Positions 40,070-49,414 of a stretch of 64,000 nucleotides of DNA are shown piece after piece. Made by a program: the position numbers and the translations under genes. The stretch is from Nocardia bovistercoris. Its GTDB lineage: Bacteria; Actinomycetota; Actinomycetes; Mycobacteriales; Mycobacteriaceae. Location: NCBI RefSeq assembly GCF_015674855.1, contig NZ_JADMLG010000013.1, positions 63,317 through 127,316 of the forward strand, written 5' to 3'. Within the stretch, counting starts at the first letter, position 1; each line of letters opens with the position of its first letter. The notes under the pieces are model-generated. The model was not told the origin of the DNA. It made no database searches and saw only the letters and a program-made list of their open reading frames with translations.

Positions 40070-41869
40070 TCAGCGTGGGCTGTCGCGGTGGATGGCGGGT
40101 TTGCCCATGGTTCGGTCGACCAGGTCGAGCAGGCGGCGGGAGCGGTCGGCGTAGAAGGTGTCGAAATCGGCGTTGCGCAGGATGGCCGGGTCGATGAGGT
40201 GGGTGGTGACGGCGGCGTCGAGCCATTCGTCGGTGGCGTCGGAGTCGGTGGCCAGGGCGTCGAGGTAGGTGGCGGGGGAGCCGATCATGGCGCGGCCCGC
40301 GCGGTAGGAGAGGGGGGATTTGTTGACGATCGAGTTGGCGCGGGTGGTGGCGCCGCCTTGGCGCTGCAACCAGGCTTTCGGGAAGATCTGGCGGATGTCG
40401 ACGGCGTGTTGGAGCATGGCGCCCGGATCGAGCGGGTCGTCGCTGTAGAACCAGTCCACCGCGCCCTGTTTGACGAGCAGGGCGTAGATGCCCTTGTAGG
40501 CGGCGCTGTTTCGGGTGGTGAGCGAGTTGAGGCGGTCGGCGACGAAGACGGATTCGGCGACCGTGTCGGGTTCGGCGGCGTCCGGATCGGTCCAGGCGAT
40601 CAGCTGTTCCACGTCGCGCGCGAAGCGGCTCTCGGTGGCGCCGCTGTACATCTCGCCGAGCACACCGCACCAGTACCAGCGGGTGATCCGCTCGCGCATG
40701 CCAGGATCGTCGACGCGGTCGCCGAGGATGGCGCGCACCGCGGCCAACGGGATGAGTTGGGTGCGGTAGGGCAGATCGTTGACGCGAACGATGCACTGGT
40801 CGGTGAGGAATTCGCCGACCCATTCGAACGCCTCGCTCAGGCGCGGGGCGAGCCGGTGGAAATCGGCCAGCGGGAGTTCGAGCAGGTCGCGACGTTTGCA
40901 GGAGATCGCGGCGGTCGGGCGGTCGACCCGGCGTTCCCAGTTGCGGACCAGGGTGACCGCCTGGAGGAAGTCGCTGCTGCTCAGCCCGTCGTCCACGCCG
41001 TTCTCGATGCGGCCGAGGACGGGATGGGAGGTGGCGAGACCCTTCTTCACGTCCTGCCAGACATCGGGCAGCCGGTAGTAGTCGCCGTTGCGCTGCTCGT
41101 AGCCGCGGTCGCCCGCGTAGGTGGCGGTGAGCAGCTCGAACACGTTGAGCGGGACGCCGCCGGTGTTCACCCGTTCGAACACCGAACACACCGCGTCAGG
41201 GGTGGTGCCCGCGCCGAGTTTGATCATCGGGATCAGGAACGAGCGCACCCGCTGGACGATGTCCTGCTCGAATCGTGACCACAGCTCCCAGTTGTCGTCG
41301 TCGACCCGCACGAACTCGCGCTGCCACACGTGCACGCGCCGCACGTCGAAGATGATGTTGAGCGGGAAATGCCCGGTGCGGCACTCGGATTCGATATCGC
41401 TGAGGTCGAGGCCCGCGCGCCTGCCGTTGTCGCGGCGCAGTACGCGGTCGGCGGGCACCGACACGATCGCCTCGTCCCGGTCGGACGGCGAATACACGGA
41501 CTTCGCGATATCGAGGTAGTACCAGCGCAGCAGGTCGTTGCCGCGGCCGTCGACGGTGCGCACCGGCTGATCCATGTAGAGCGCTTGGAACAGCGAGGTC
41601 AGGCGCTGCTGGCCGTCCAGAAGCAGCATGCCGGGATCGACGGGGCTCTCGGTGGACACTCCGGTCAGCGGCCTGGCCCGAAACCGTGACGCCGCACCGG
41701 TTTCCAAGGTCATCACCACGCCGAGCGGATAGTCGAGGGTGACGGTGGCGATCAGCTCCCGGATCCGCTGATCGTCCCATTTCCACTCGCGCTGGAAGTC
41801 GGGCAACTGCATGAACCCGCTCCCGATCTGCTCCAGTACGTCTTGCAGCTTCGGACTGTCAAGTGCCAC
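40070..41869 (-). CDS. DUF262 (GmrSD-like N-terminal) protein with altered C-terminal HNH region
   Basis: 599 aa. DUF262 hallmarks: FMQLPDFQREWKWDDQRI, LLLDGQQRLTSLFQAL (DGQQR, residues 85-89) and VFERVNTGGVPLN (231-238). The C-terminal part corresponds to the HNH-type region of this family: DIRQIFPKAW (491-500) and NSIVNKSPLS (512-521). In relatives that I recall the first motif reads DIHHIFPKAW; His-His is Arg-Gln here, so nuclease activity may be lost or altered. DUF262 proteins (GmrS/GmrD, BrxU, SspE) restrict modified phage DNA using NTP hydrolysis. GTG 41869 has GGGAGA 6 nt upstream. Same strand as and upstream of the nuclease-helicase operon. Confidence 0.85.
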   Translation of the reverse strand: MALDSPKLQDVLEQIGSGFMQLPDFQREWKWDDQRIRELIATVTLDYPLGVVMTLETGAASRFRARPLTGVSTESPVDPGMLLLDGQQRLTSLFQALYMDQPVRTVDGRGNDLLRWYYLDIAKSVYSPSDRDEAIVSVPADRVLRRDNGRRAGLDLSDIESECRTGHFPLNIIFDVRRVHVWQREFVRVDDDNWELWSRFEQDIVQRVRSFLIPMIKLGAGTTPDAVCSVFERVNTGGVPLNVFELLTATYAGDRGYEQRNGDYYRLPDVWQDVKKGLATSHPVLGRIENGVDDGLSSSDFLQAVTLVRNWERRVDRPTAAISCKRRDLLELPLADFHRLAPRLSEAFEWVGEFLTDQCIVRVNDLPYRTQLIPLAAVRAILGDRVDDPGMRERITRWYWCGVLGEMYSGATESRFARDVEQLIAWTDPDAAEPDTVAESVFVADRLNSLTTRNSAAYKGIYALLVKQGAVDWFYSDDPLDPGAMLQHAVDIRQIFPKAWLQRQGGATTRANSIVNKSPLSYRAGRAMIGSPATYLDALATDSDATDEWLDAAVTTHLIDPAILRNADFDTFYADRSRRLLDLVDRTMGKPAIHRDSPR

Positions 41870-41998
41870 TGGGCATCTCCCGTCGAGATCGATGTGCGGG
41901 CATCACATTGCATCAACAACAGAACCCGGTCGTCAAGACGAAGGGCCTTACCAACCTGCGGCGATGTGAAATTCGGGCCGCGTGGAACCGCGCCGCGA

Positions 41999-43015
41999 TC
42001 AGCCGCCGAAGCGGGCGAGCACCGAACTCGCCTCCTGCGACGCGGTGCCCTCCTCGGCGAGATGCGCCATGGCGGGGGAGATCTCACGGCCGTGGTGGGC
42101 CATCGCCTGGGCGTAGAGGCGGCCCGCGCGATACGAGGAACGCACCAGCGGACCCGCCATCACGCCCGCGAAACCCATCTCCTCGGCGACGCGGGAGTGC
42201 TCGACGAATTCCTCCGGCTTCACCCAGCGGTCGACGGGGTGGTGGCGGGGGGAGGGGCGCAGGTACTGGGTGATGGTGAGGATGTCGCAGCCCGCGGCGT
42301 GCAGGTCGCGCATGGCCTCGGTGACCTCTTCCGGTGTCTCGCCCATGCCGAGGATCAGGTTGGACTTGGTGACCAGACCCGCCGCGCGGGCGGCCGTGAG
42401 CACCGCGAGGGAACGCTCGTAGCGGAAGGCGGGACGGATGCGCTTGAAGATGCGCGGCACCGTCTCCAGGTTGTGCGCGAGCACCTCGGGGCGGGAGGAG
42501 AAGACCTCGTCCAGTTGATCCTGGTCGGCGTTGAAATCCGGGATGAGCAGTTCGACGCCGGTGTTCGGATTCAATCCCTTGATGGCGCGCACCGTCTCGG
42601 CGTAGAGCCAGGCGCCGCCGTCGTCGAGATCGTCGCGGGCGACTCCGGTGATGGTGGAGTAGCGCAGGCCCATGGCCTGGACGCTCTCGGCCACCCGGCG
42701 CGGCTCGTCGCGATCGAGCGCGGCGGGTTTGCCGGTGTCGATCTGGCAGAAATCGCAGCGGCGGGTGCACTGTTCACCGCCGATGAGGAAGGTGGCCTCG
42801 CGGTCTTCCCAGCATTCGAAGATGTTGGGGCAGCCCGCCTCCTCGCAGACCGTGTGCAGGCCCTCTCGCTTGACCAGGCCCTTGAGTTCGGTGTACTCGG
42901 GGCCCATGGTGGCGCGGGTGCGTATCCATTTCGGCTTGCGCTCGATGGGCGTCTGCGCGTTGCGCGCTTCGATCCGGAGGAGTTTGCGTCCCGCAGGAGC
43001 TTGAGCCGAGGTCAC
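41999..43015 (-). CDS. lipA: lipoyl synthase
   Basis: Radical SAM enzyme inserting two sulfurs into protein-bound octanoyl chains. 338 aa. The auxiliary cluster motif CEEAGCPNIFEC and the radical SAM motif CTRRCDFC are both intact, followed by GVARDDLDDGG, ILGMGETPEEV and the terminal SSYRAG motif that supplies the serine ligand. GTG 43015 overlaps the lipB stop (GTGA), so lipB and lipA are co-translated. Supplies lipoate for the E2 protein encoded just upstream in the same direction. Confidence 0.97.
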   Translation of the reverse strand: MTSAQAPAGRKLLRIEARNAQTPIERKPKWIRTRATMGPEYTELKGLVKREGLHTVCEEAGCPNIFECWEDREATFLIGGEQCTRRCDFCQIDTGKPAALDRDEPRRVAESVQAMGLRYSTITGVARDDLDDGGAWLYAETVRAIKGLNPNTGVELLIPDFNADQDQLDEVFSSRPEVLAHNLETVPRIFKRIRPAFRYERSLAVLTAARAAGLVTKSNLILGMGETPEEVTEAMRDLHAAGCDILTITQYLRPSPRHHPVDRWVKPEEFVEHSRVAEEMGFAGVMAGPLVRSSYRAGRLYAQAMAHHGREISPAMAHLAEEGTASQEASSVLARFGG

Positions 43016-43803
43016 GAGATCGACCTTACGCCTGCCGACCCGGACGACGCGGACGCGGCCACGGCATCGGCCGAGGTGCGGGCGGTGCGCGCGATATCGT
43101 GCGGCGACACCGGGAGCGTGCCGTCGAGGGCGCGCGGGATGGCGTCGGCCACCAGGGGTTTGACCTGCTCGACGGTGATCCGGCGGCCGAGTTCGCGGCT
43201 GAGCGTGGTGACGCCCGCGTCGCGGATGCCGCACGGGACGATGGCCTGGAAGCCGTCCATCGCGGAATCGCAGTTCAGCGAGACGCCGTGCAGGGCGACC
43301 CCGCGTTGCACGCGCACGCCGATGGCGGCGATCTTGCGTTCGGCTGACACGTCCGTCGCGGGCAGCCACACGCCGGAGCGGCCATCGATACGGCCGCACT
43401 CCAGTCCGAATCCGGCGACCACCGAGATCAGCGCCTCCTCGAGACGACGCACATAGCGCACCACGTCCACCGGTTCGGCCAGCCGCACGATCGGGTAGCC
43501 GACCAATTGCCCCGGACCGTGCCAGGTGATCTTGCCGCCGCGATCGACCTCGACCACCGGACTGCCGTCGATGGGCATGTCCTCGGCCTCGGTGCGCCGC
43601 CCCGCCGTGTAGACCGAGGGGTGCTCGAGCAGCAGCAGGTGATCGGAGCCGACGCCGTCGGCGCGTTCGGCCGCGTAGCCGCGCTGGATCTCCCAGGCCG
43701 CGTGGTATTCGATGAGGCCGAGGTCTTCGATCACGACCGGGGTGGTGTCGAATCGAGCGGACGCTGTGGTTCGAGTAGACGCTGTGGTGTGCGTGTCGTT
43801 CAC
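43012..43803 (-). CDS. lipB: octanoyl-[ACP]:protein N-octanoyltransferase
   Basis: Transfers octanoate from acyl carrier protein to lipoyl-domain lysines. 263 aa. Conserved: HLLLLEHPSVYTAGRR, DRGGKITWHGPGQLVGYPI, KIAAIGVRVQRGVALHGVSLNC (catalytic Lys) and IVPCGIRDAGVTTL (catalytic Cys). The C-terminus is Ser/Ala-rich. Of two in-frame GTG codons, 43803 is preferred because TAACGT lies 7 nt before it; the GTG at 43809 would be only 1 nt from the hexamer. Overlaps lipA. Confidence 0.95.
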   Translation of the reverse strand: MNDTHTTASTRTTASARFDTTPVVIEDLGLIEYHAAWEIQRGYAAERADGVGSDHLLLLEHPSVYTAGRRTEAEDMPIDGSPVVEVDRGGKITWHGPGQLVGYPIVRLAEPVDVVRYVRRLEEALISVVAGFGLECGRIDGRSGVWLPATDVSAERKIAAIGVRVQRGVALHGVSLNCDSAMDGFQAIVPCGIRDAGVTTLSRELGRRITVEQVKPLVADAIPRALDGTLPVSPHDIARTARTSADAVAASASSGSAGVRSIS

Positions 43804-43810
43804 CGTCACG

Positions 43811-43816
43811 ACGTTA
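43811..43816 (-). promoter_or_regulatory. -10 hexamer for leaderless lipB-lipA transcript
   Basis: TAACGT on the reverse strand, 7 nt before GTG 43803. It selects the second of two in-frame GTG codons. Confidence 0.55.
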
Positions 43817-43936
43817 CGCCGAACGGAGGGCCGACCGGGGGTTGTGTGTATCCGACCACAGATGACCGGGCGGAGCTCGAACCCCGAGGCGGTCAGGGGT
43901 ACCGTGACCAGCTTGCTCGACGAATACCCGCAGGAC

Positions 43937-44458
43937 TCAGGCGGAGGTGACCTCGACGGGGAAAGTGCGCTGCATGAGAGTGAGATCCATCCAGCGGTCG
44001 AACTTGTGGCCGACCTCGGGCAGTTGCCCCACGATCGCGAAGCCGAAGCGTTCGTGCAGCGTGATGGACCCGGTGTTGCCGGATTCGATCGCGGCGATCA
44101 TGGTGTGCACCCGCCCGGATCGCGCGGCGCGGTCGATCAATTCGGTGAGCAGCGCGGTGGCCAGACCGCGACGGTGGAAGCGTTCGGCGACGTACACCGA
44201 GTTCTCCACGCAGAAGCGGTATCCGACCTTGGGACGCCACTGGCCGTAGCTGGCGTACCCCGCGACCTCGCCGTCGACCTCGGCCACCAGGATCGGCATC
44301 GCGGCGGCGGTGCGGTCGCGGAACCAGTCGACGCGATTGTCGATACCGACCTGTTCGATATCCCAGATGGCCGTCGAGGTCGCGATGTTCGCGTTGTGGA
44401 TGGCGAGGATGGCGGGCAGGTCATCGGGGTCGGCGTCCCTGACGACGGCATCGGTCAT
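43937..44458 (-). CDS. GNAT N-acetyltransferase, phosphinothricin/YncA-like
   Basis: 173 aa. GNAT fold with RDADPDDLPAILAIHNANIATSTAIWD, WFRDR, PILVAEVDGEVAGYASYGQWRP and the acetyl-CoA pyrophosphate loop RRGLATALLTELIDRA. The family (PAT, MddA, YncA) acetylates phosphinothricin, methionine sulfone or related amino acids. Its ATG overlaps the stop of the upstream TIGR01777 gene (44455-44458). This gene has no counterpart between the TIGR01777 gene and lipB in M. tuberculosis, so it is an insertion that kept coupling. Confidence 0.87.
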   Translation of the reverse strand: MTDAVVRDADPDDLPAILAIHNANIATSTAIWDIEQVGIDNRVDWFRDRTAAAMPILVAEVDGEVAGYASYGQWRPKVGYRFCVENSVYVAERFHRRGLATALLTELIDRAARSGRVHTMIAAIESGNTGSITLHERFGFAIVGQLPEVGHKFDRWMDLTLMQRTFPVEVTSA

Positions 44459-45363
44459 CGCTCGTCGCCGTTCGTGCCGAGTGCCGCGGCCAGCGCCGCG
44501 CCGATGGTCGGATGGTGGAAGCGGTAGCCTGCGCGTTCGAGGGCGGTGGGGATGGCGCGCGGGCCGGTCAGCACCGCCTCCTCGGCGAATTCGCCGATCG
44601 CCGCGCGCAGGACGAAACCGGGGAACACCAGCGGGGTCGGGCGGTGCAGCGCCTTGCCGAGCGCCCTGCTGAATTCGGCGTTGGTCACCGGAGCGGGGCC
44701 GACCACGTTGATCGGGCCGGACAGCGCGGCCTCGGTCAGCGCGAACACGATGGCGCCGATCTCGTCCTCGAGCGAGATCCACGGCGAATACTGCCGTCCG
44801 TCGCCAAGTCGCCCGCCGAGGCCGAGCGAATACAGCGGCCGCAGCCCCGCGAGTATGCCACCGTTGCCGGCCAGCACGGCGGCGCTGCGCACCAGGACCG
44901 TGCGCGTGCCCGCGCTCGCGGCGGGTTCGGTGGCCGCCTCCCAGTCCCGGCACAGGGTCGCCAGGAAACCTGTTCCGGCCGTTGAAGCTTCGTCGACCAC
45001 CCGATCGCCGCGCCCGCCGCCGTAGTAGTGCACGCCGCTGGCGTTCACCAGCACCGGCACCCCCGCGGCGGCGACCTTGCTCGCGAGCACGTCGGTCGAG
45101 ACGATCCGGCTGTCGCGCAACCGCTGCTTGTAGTGGCCGTTCCAGCGCTTGCGGCCGATGCTCGCACCGCACAGGTTGACCACCGCGTCGGCGCCGCGCA
45201 GCGCCCGCCCGTCCAGTTCGGCGCGGGCGGGATCCCAGACGAACTCGTCCGGCGCGGCGGCCCGGCGGCGTACCAGCCGGGCCACCTCGTGCCCGTCGCG
45301 GCGCAGCGCCGCGACGAGTGCCGTCCCGATCAGCCCGGATGACCCGGCGATCACAACCTTCAT
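44455..45363 (-). CDS. TIGR01777 family NAD(P)-binding epimerase-like protein
   Basis: 302 aa extended SDR. MKVVIAGSSGLIGTALVAAL is the Rossmann motif; GADAVVNLCGASIGRKRWN and the YYGG-x-KxxR-like VHYYGGGRGDRVVDE follow; the C-terminal DUF1731 domain (RPTPLVFPGFVLRAAIGEFAEEAVLTG) is present. Function of this family (YfcH, Rv2216) is not established. Begins 22 bp after the dlaT stop and overlaps the GNAT start, so it belongs to the dlaT transcript. Confidence 0.9.
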   Translation of the reverse strand: MKVVIAGSSGLIGTALVAALRRDGHEVARLVRRRAAAPDEFVWDPARAELDGRALRGADAVVNLCGASIGRKRWNGHYKQRLRDSRIVSTDVLASKVAAAGVPVLVNASGVHYYGGGRGDRVVDEASTAGTGFLATLCRDWEAATEPAASAGTRTVLVRSAAVLAGNGGILAGLRPLYSLGLGGRLGDGRQYSPWISLEDEIGAIVFALTEAALSGPINVVGPAPVTNAEFSRALGKALHRPTPLVFPGFVLRAAIGEFAEEAVLTGPRAIPTALERAGYRFHHPTIGAALAAALGTNGDER

Positions 45364-45385
45364 ACGGGCGGGCAGACCTTCCCGA

Positions 45386-47161
45386 TCACAGACCCAGATC
45401 CGCCTCGAAGGCCGCTTCCTCGAGCCGGTGCCGGATGGTGGTCAGGAACCGACCGGCGTCCGCGCCGTCGATCAGCTGGTGATCGTAGGTGAGCGGCAGG
45501 TAGCACACCGAGCGCACGCCGATGGACTCGTTGCCGGTCTCGTCGGTCACCACCGTCGGACGCTTCACGATCGCGCCCGTGCCGAGCATGCCCGCCTGCG
45601 GCGGAAGCAGGATCGGGGTGTCGAACAGCGCGCCCTGGCTGCCGATATTGGTGATGGTGAAGGTGCCGCCCGACAGCTCGTCCGGCTTGAGTCCGCCGTT
45701 GCGGGCCCGGTCGGCGATATCGGCGATGGCGCGCGCCAAGCCCGCCAGCGACAGGTCGCTGGCATTGTGGATCACCGGCGACAGCAGACCCTTGTCGGTG
45801 TCGACGGCGATGCCGAGATGCACCGACGCGTGGTAGGTGATCTCCTTGGTGGTCTCGTCGTAGCTGGCGTTGATGTTGGGATGCACGCCGAGCGCCTCGA
45901 CGACCGCCTTGGCGAAGAACGGCAGGAACGTCAGGTTGACGCCCTCGCGGCTCTTGAACCCGGCCTTGGCCTGGCTGCGCAGCGCGACGATCTTGGTGAC
46001 GTCGACCTCGTGCACCTGGGTCAGCTGCGCGGTGGTCTGCAGCGATTCCTTGGTCTTGGTCGCCGTGATCTGGCGGATGCGGTTGGCTTTCTGCACGGTC
46101 CCGCGCAGGTGGGCGAGGCTCGGCGCGGCGGCGGGAGCCGGTGCGGACGCCTTCGCGGCGGGTGCGGCGGCGGCCGGTGCGGCAGCGGGTTCGGGCGCCG
46201 CGGGCGCCTTGTTCGCCTCGGCGGCGGCCAGCACGTCCTGCTTGCGGATGCGTCCGCCGACGCCGGAACCGGTGAGGCTCGTCAGGTCGACGTTGTTCTC
46301 CTCGGCCAGTTTCCGCACCAGCGGAGTGACGTACGGGGTCGCGCCGTTGTCGGAGGGCGCGGCGTGGGCAGGCTTCGCGGGAGCCGGAGCCGGAGCCGGA
46401 GCAGGTGCCGGGGCGGGTGCCTTGGGGGCGGGCGCGGCGGCGACGGGCGCGGGTTCCGGTGCGGGCGCGGGAGCAGGGGCAGGCGCAGGCTTCGGTTCGG
46501 GAGCCGGCGCGGGAGCCGGGGCCGGTGCAGGCGCGGGAGCCGGTGCGGGCGTTCCGCTGCCGATCACGCCGAGCTGTCCGCCGACCGCGACGACATCGTC
46601 CTCCTGCGCGCTGATCTCGAGCAGAGTGCCCGCGACAGGGGAGGGGATCTCGGTGTCGACCTTGTCGGTGGAGACCTCGAGCAGCGGCTCGTCGACGGCG
46701 ATCTCGTCACCGACGGCCTTGAGCCAGCGGGTGACGGTGCCCTCGGTGACCGACTCGCCCAGTTCGGGCATCTTCACCGGCGTGCCCGACCCGGAGGAAG
46801 GGGCCGGTTCGGCGGCGGGGGCGGCCTGCTGCGGGGCGGGCGCCTCGGCTCGAGCGGGTTCGGGTTCTGGTTCCGGTGCGGGGGCTTCGGGTTCGGGCGC
46901 CGCCGCGGGAGCGGGCTGCTCGCCCTCCCCGCTGATGACGCCGAGTTCGCCGCCGACCTCGACCACATCGTCCTCGCCTGCGACGATCTTCGACAGGATG
47001 CCCGCCGCGGGGGACGGGATCTCGGTGTCGACCTTGTCGGTGGAGACTTCGAGCAGCGGCTCGTCTACCTCGACCGTGTCTCCTTCCTGTTTCAGCCACC
47101 TGGTCACCGTTCCCTCGGTGACGCTCTCACCAAGAGCGGGCATCTGGACGGAGAAGGCCAT
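45386..47161 (-). CDS. dlaT: dihydrolipoamide acyltransferase E2 (DlaT/SucB, actinobacterial type)
   Basis: Core E2 of pyruvate dehydrogenase (and peroxynitrite reductase/peroxidase) in mycolate actinobacteria. 591 aa: lipoyl domain 1 (EVSTDKVDTEIPSP, lipoyl Lys), Pro/Ala/Glu-rich linker, lipoyl domain 2 with the same motif, a long AP-repeat linker, peripheral subunit-binding domain (VTPLVRKLAEENNVDLTSLTGSGVGGRIRKQDVL) and catalytic domain ending YDHQLIDGADAGRFL (HxxxDG). ATG 47161 has AGAGGAG upstream. lipB and lipA, which make its cofactor, lie downstream on the same strand. A tri-lipoyl form exists elsewhere; here two are seen. Confidence 0.96.
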   Translation of the reverse strand: MAFSVQMPALGESVTEGTVTRWLKQEGDTVEVDEPLLEVSTDKVDTEIPSPAAGILSKIVAGEDDVVEVGGELGVISGEGEQPAPAAAPEPEAPAPEPEPEPARAEAPAPQQAAPAAEPAPSSGSGTPVKMPELGESVTEGTVTRWLKAVGDEIAVDEPLLEVSTDKVDTEIPSPVAGTLLEISAQEDDVVAVGGQLGVIGSGTPAPAPAPAPAPAPAPAPEPKPAPAPAPAPAPEPAPVAAAPAPKAPAPAPAPAPAPAPAKPAHAAPSDNGATPYVTPLVRKLAEENNVDLTSLTGSGVGGRIRKQDVLAAAEANKAPAAPEPAAAPAAAAPAAKASAPAPAAAPSLAHLRGTVQKANRIRQITATKTKESLQTTAQLTQVHEVDVTKIVALRSQAKAGFKSREGVNLTFLPFFAKAVVEALGVHPNINASYDETTKEITYHASVHLGIAVDTDKGLLSPVIHNASDLSLAGLARAIADIADRARNGGLKPDELSGGTFTITNIGSQGALFDTPILLPPQAGMLGTGAIVKRPTVVTDETGNESIGVRSVCYLPLTYDHQLIDGADAGRFLTTIRHRLEEAAFEADLGL

Positions 47162-47431
47162 GTCCGTTGACTCCTCTGACTGCTCGACGGGTTCTACAAC
47201 AGTTGTTCTCGCGGCGGACGCGCACCGCGGGTCGCGGCGAAAGTCCTGAAGCCACCGATCATTGTGGGGCACCGGAGATCATCGGGTGGTTCTTGTACCG
47301 CGAACCATCCTTGCACTCGTGCGCGTGGCATGTAGCACAGGGCAGTGATCCGACAGTGATCTGTGTATGAGCCGGCAAGATGGTGGCATCGGCGGTGAGC
47401 GGATTCCGCCGGTGAGAGGAGGCGGACGCCC

Positions 47432-47794
47432 ATGGGTCTGCTGGACAGACTCCGCGGTGCCGTGGTCGGAATTCGCCCCAGTTCACGTGCTGTGACCTCG
47501 GGTGGGAGCGATGCTCGGTATCTGGCCGATTGGGTGCGCGCGCACGTCGGCGTCGAGGGCTACATCGAGCCGAAAACCACAGTGACCGATGTCACTGTGG
47601 TGTTGGTGGCCGCGGACGGCGAATGGACCCGGCGCATCGTCGGCGAACGCGGGGCGCGAAGGTTGGCCTCGGACCTGAGGATTCCGGTCTACGACGTGGA
47701 ACGCACCGGATACCCGCAGCGAATGCGCGACCACGACGCCCGCGAACGCGTCGAGCGCCGCCGCGCCGTCGAGGACGATCTGCGCGAGCTGTAG
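47432..47794 (+). CDS. conserved small hypothetical protein
   Basis: 120 aa. VTDVTVVLVAADGEWTRRIVGERGARRLASDLRIPVYDVERTGYPQRMRDHDARERVERRR suggests a small alpha/beta domain with a charged C-terminal helix. No family with known function was recognised. GAGAGGAGG lies about 8 nt before ATG 47432. Divergent from dlaT and convergent with pepA, inside an otherwise conserved core cluster, which suggests a real gene. Confidence 0.65.
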   Translation: MGLLDRLRGAVVGIRPSSRAVTSGGSDARYLADWVRAHVGVEGYIEPKTTVTDVTVVLVAADGEWTRRIVGERGARRLASDLRIPVYDVERTGYPQRMRDHDARERVERRRAVEDDLREL

Positions 47795-47890
47795 CGCTGT
47801 TCGAGCCCTGGGGCTGTGCGACCTCCAGGGCTGTGCGAGCTGAAGAGAACGGGCGCGCGCGCTCGGATCACCCGACCCGAGCGCCCGACC

Positions 47891-49402
47891 TCATTCCGCG
47901 GCGATGTCTTCCAACACCGCGATCAGCGTGCGCACCGGGACACCGGTGCCGCCCTTGCCGATATAGCCGAACGGCCCGCCCGTGTTGTACGCCGGACCCG
48001 CGACATCCAGATGCGCCCACTGCACGCCCTCGGGCACGAACTCCTTGAGGAACAGGGCCGCCGACAGCATCCCGCCCCAGCGGTGCGGCGCCACATTGGC
48101 CAGATCGGCGACCTTGGAGTTCAGGTCGGCGCGCAACTCGGTCGGCAGCGGCATGGCCCACCCGTTCTCGCCGACCTCGCGGGAGATGCGGGCGACCCGG
48201 TCGCGGAACGCGTCGGTGCCCATCACGCCGGGGGTGCGGGTGCCGAGCGCGACCATCTGCGCGCCGGTGAGCGTGGCGACGTCGATGAGGTAGTCCGGTT
48301 CGTCCTCGCTCGCGCGCACGATGGCGTCGGCCAGGATGAGCCTGCCCTCGGCGTCGGTGTTGAGCACCTCGACGGTGGTCCCGCCGTACTGGGTGAGCAC
48401 GTCGCCGGGCCGCTGCGCGGTGGCCGACGGCATGTTCTCGGCCATCGGGACGACCGCGCTCACCGTGACCGGCAGCCCGAGCCGCGCGGCGAGCAGGGTG
48501 GTCGCGACCACTGCGGCCGCGCCCGCCATGTCCGAGGTCATGTTCTCCATGTTCTGCGCGGGCTTGATGGAGATGCCGCCGGTGTCGAAGGTGACGCCCT
48601 TGCCGACCAGCGCGACCTTCTTCCCGCCGCCCTGATAGGTCACCCTGACCAGCCGAGGCGGCCGCGAGGAACCCTTGCCGACCCCGAGCACGCCGCCGTA
48701 ACCGCCCGCCTCCAGCGCCTTCTCGTCGAGCACCTCGACCTCGAGTCCGGCGGCTTCGGCCAATACCGCGGCGCGCGCGGCGAATTCGGCCGGGTAGAGG
48801 TGGCTGGGCGGAGTGTTCACGAAATCGCGCGCGGTGGCGACCGCTTCGGCGACCAGTTGCGCCCGCAGTAGCTCGGTGACGCCGAACTCGGGCTCGGGGA
48901 CCAGCAATTCGACACGGGTCACGGCGCGCTCGTCGGGCTTGGGCGCCGACTTGTCGGATTTGAACGTGGTGAAGCTGTAGGCGCCGAGGTAGAAGCCTTC
49001 CGCGGCGGCGCCGAGGTCGAGTCCGGACAGGGTGGTGACCACCAGTTCGGTGCCGCTGAGCGCGCGTGCCGCGACACCGGCGGAACGGCGGATCTGCTCG
49101 GCGTCGAGTTTCTCGGCCGAACCGAGTCCGACCGCGAGCACGCTGGTCACGCCGTCGAGCGCGGCAGGGGCGGGCACGCGGGTGAGTTCCTCCGCCTTGC
49201 CCTTCGCGCCCACCGCGCCGAGCTGGTCGAGCAGGTCGGCGCGCACGTCGGCGGCGAGCACGTCACCGAACAGGTCCTCGGGCACGATGGCCGGGCCGTT
49301 CTCCGATGAGGTCAATCCGATGACGAGGACATCGGTATCGGGTCCGATGGATTCGGTACGCGCCAGTTCCGGTCCGAGTGAGCGATCTGCGACAGCGGTC
49401 AT
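47891..49402 (-). CDS. pepA: leucyl aminopeptidase (M17)
   Basis: Dimetal aminopeptidase releasing N-terminal residues from peptides; cytoplasmic hexamer. 503 aa. Catalytic domain: VALVGKGVTFDTGGISIKP (Lys and Asp ligands), NMTSDMAGAAAV, and the M17 signature NTDAEGRLILADA with its catalytic Arg. N-terminal regulatory domain is present. Called pepB in M. tuberculosis, where it also neighbours gcvT. Leaderless: TAGCCT lies 6 nt before ATG 49402. Divergent from gcvT. Confidence 0.95.
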   Translation of the reverse strand: MTAVADRSLGPELARTESIGPDTDVLVIGLTSSENGPAIVPEDLFGDVLAADVRADLLDQLGAVGAKGKAEELTRVPAPAALDGVTSVLAVGLGSAEKLDAEQIRRSAGVAARALSGTELVVTTLSGLDLGAAAEGFYLGAYSFTTFKSDKSAPKPDERAVTRVELLVPEPEFGVTELLRAQLVAEAVATARDFVNTPPSHLYPAEFAARAAVLAEAAGLEVEVLDEKALEAGGYGGVLGVGKGSSRPPRLVRVTYQGGGKKVALVGKGVTFDTGGISIKPAQNMENMTSDMAGAAAVVATTLLAARLGLPVTVSAVVPMAENMPSATAQRPGDVLTQYGGTTVEVLNTDAEGRLILADAIVRASEDEPDYLIDVATLTGAQMVALGTRTPGVMGTDAFRDRVARISREVGENGWAMPLPTELRADLNSKVADLANVAPHRWGGMLSAALFLKEFVPEGVQWAHLDVAGPAYNTGGPFGYIGKGGTGVPVRTLIAVLEDIAAE

Positions 49403-49408
49403 GGGCCA

Positions 49409-49414
49409 AGGCTA
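49409..49414 (-). promoter_or_regulatory. -10 hexamer for leaderless pepA transcript
   Basis: TAGCCT on the reverse strand, 6 nt before ATG 49402. Confidence 0.55.
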
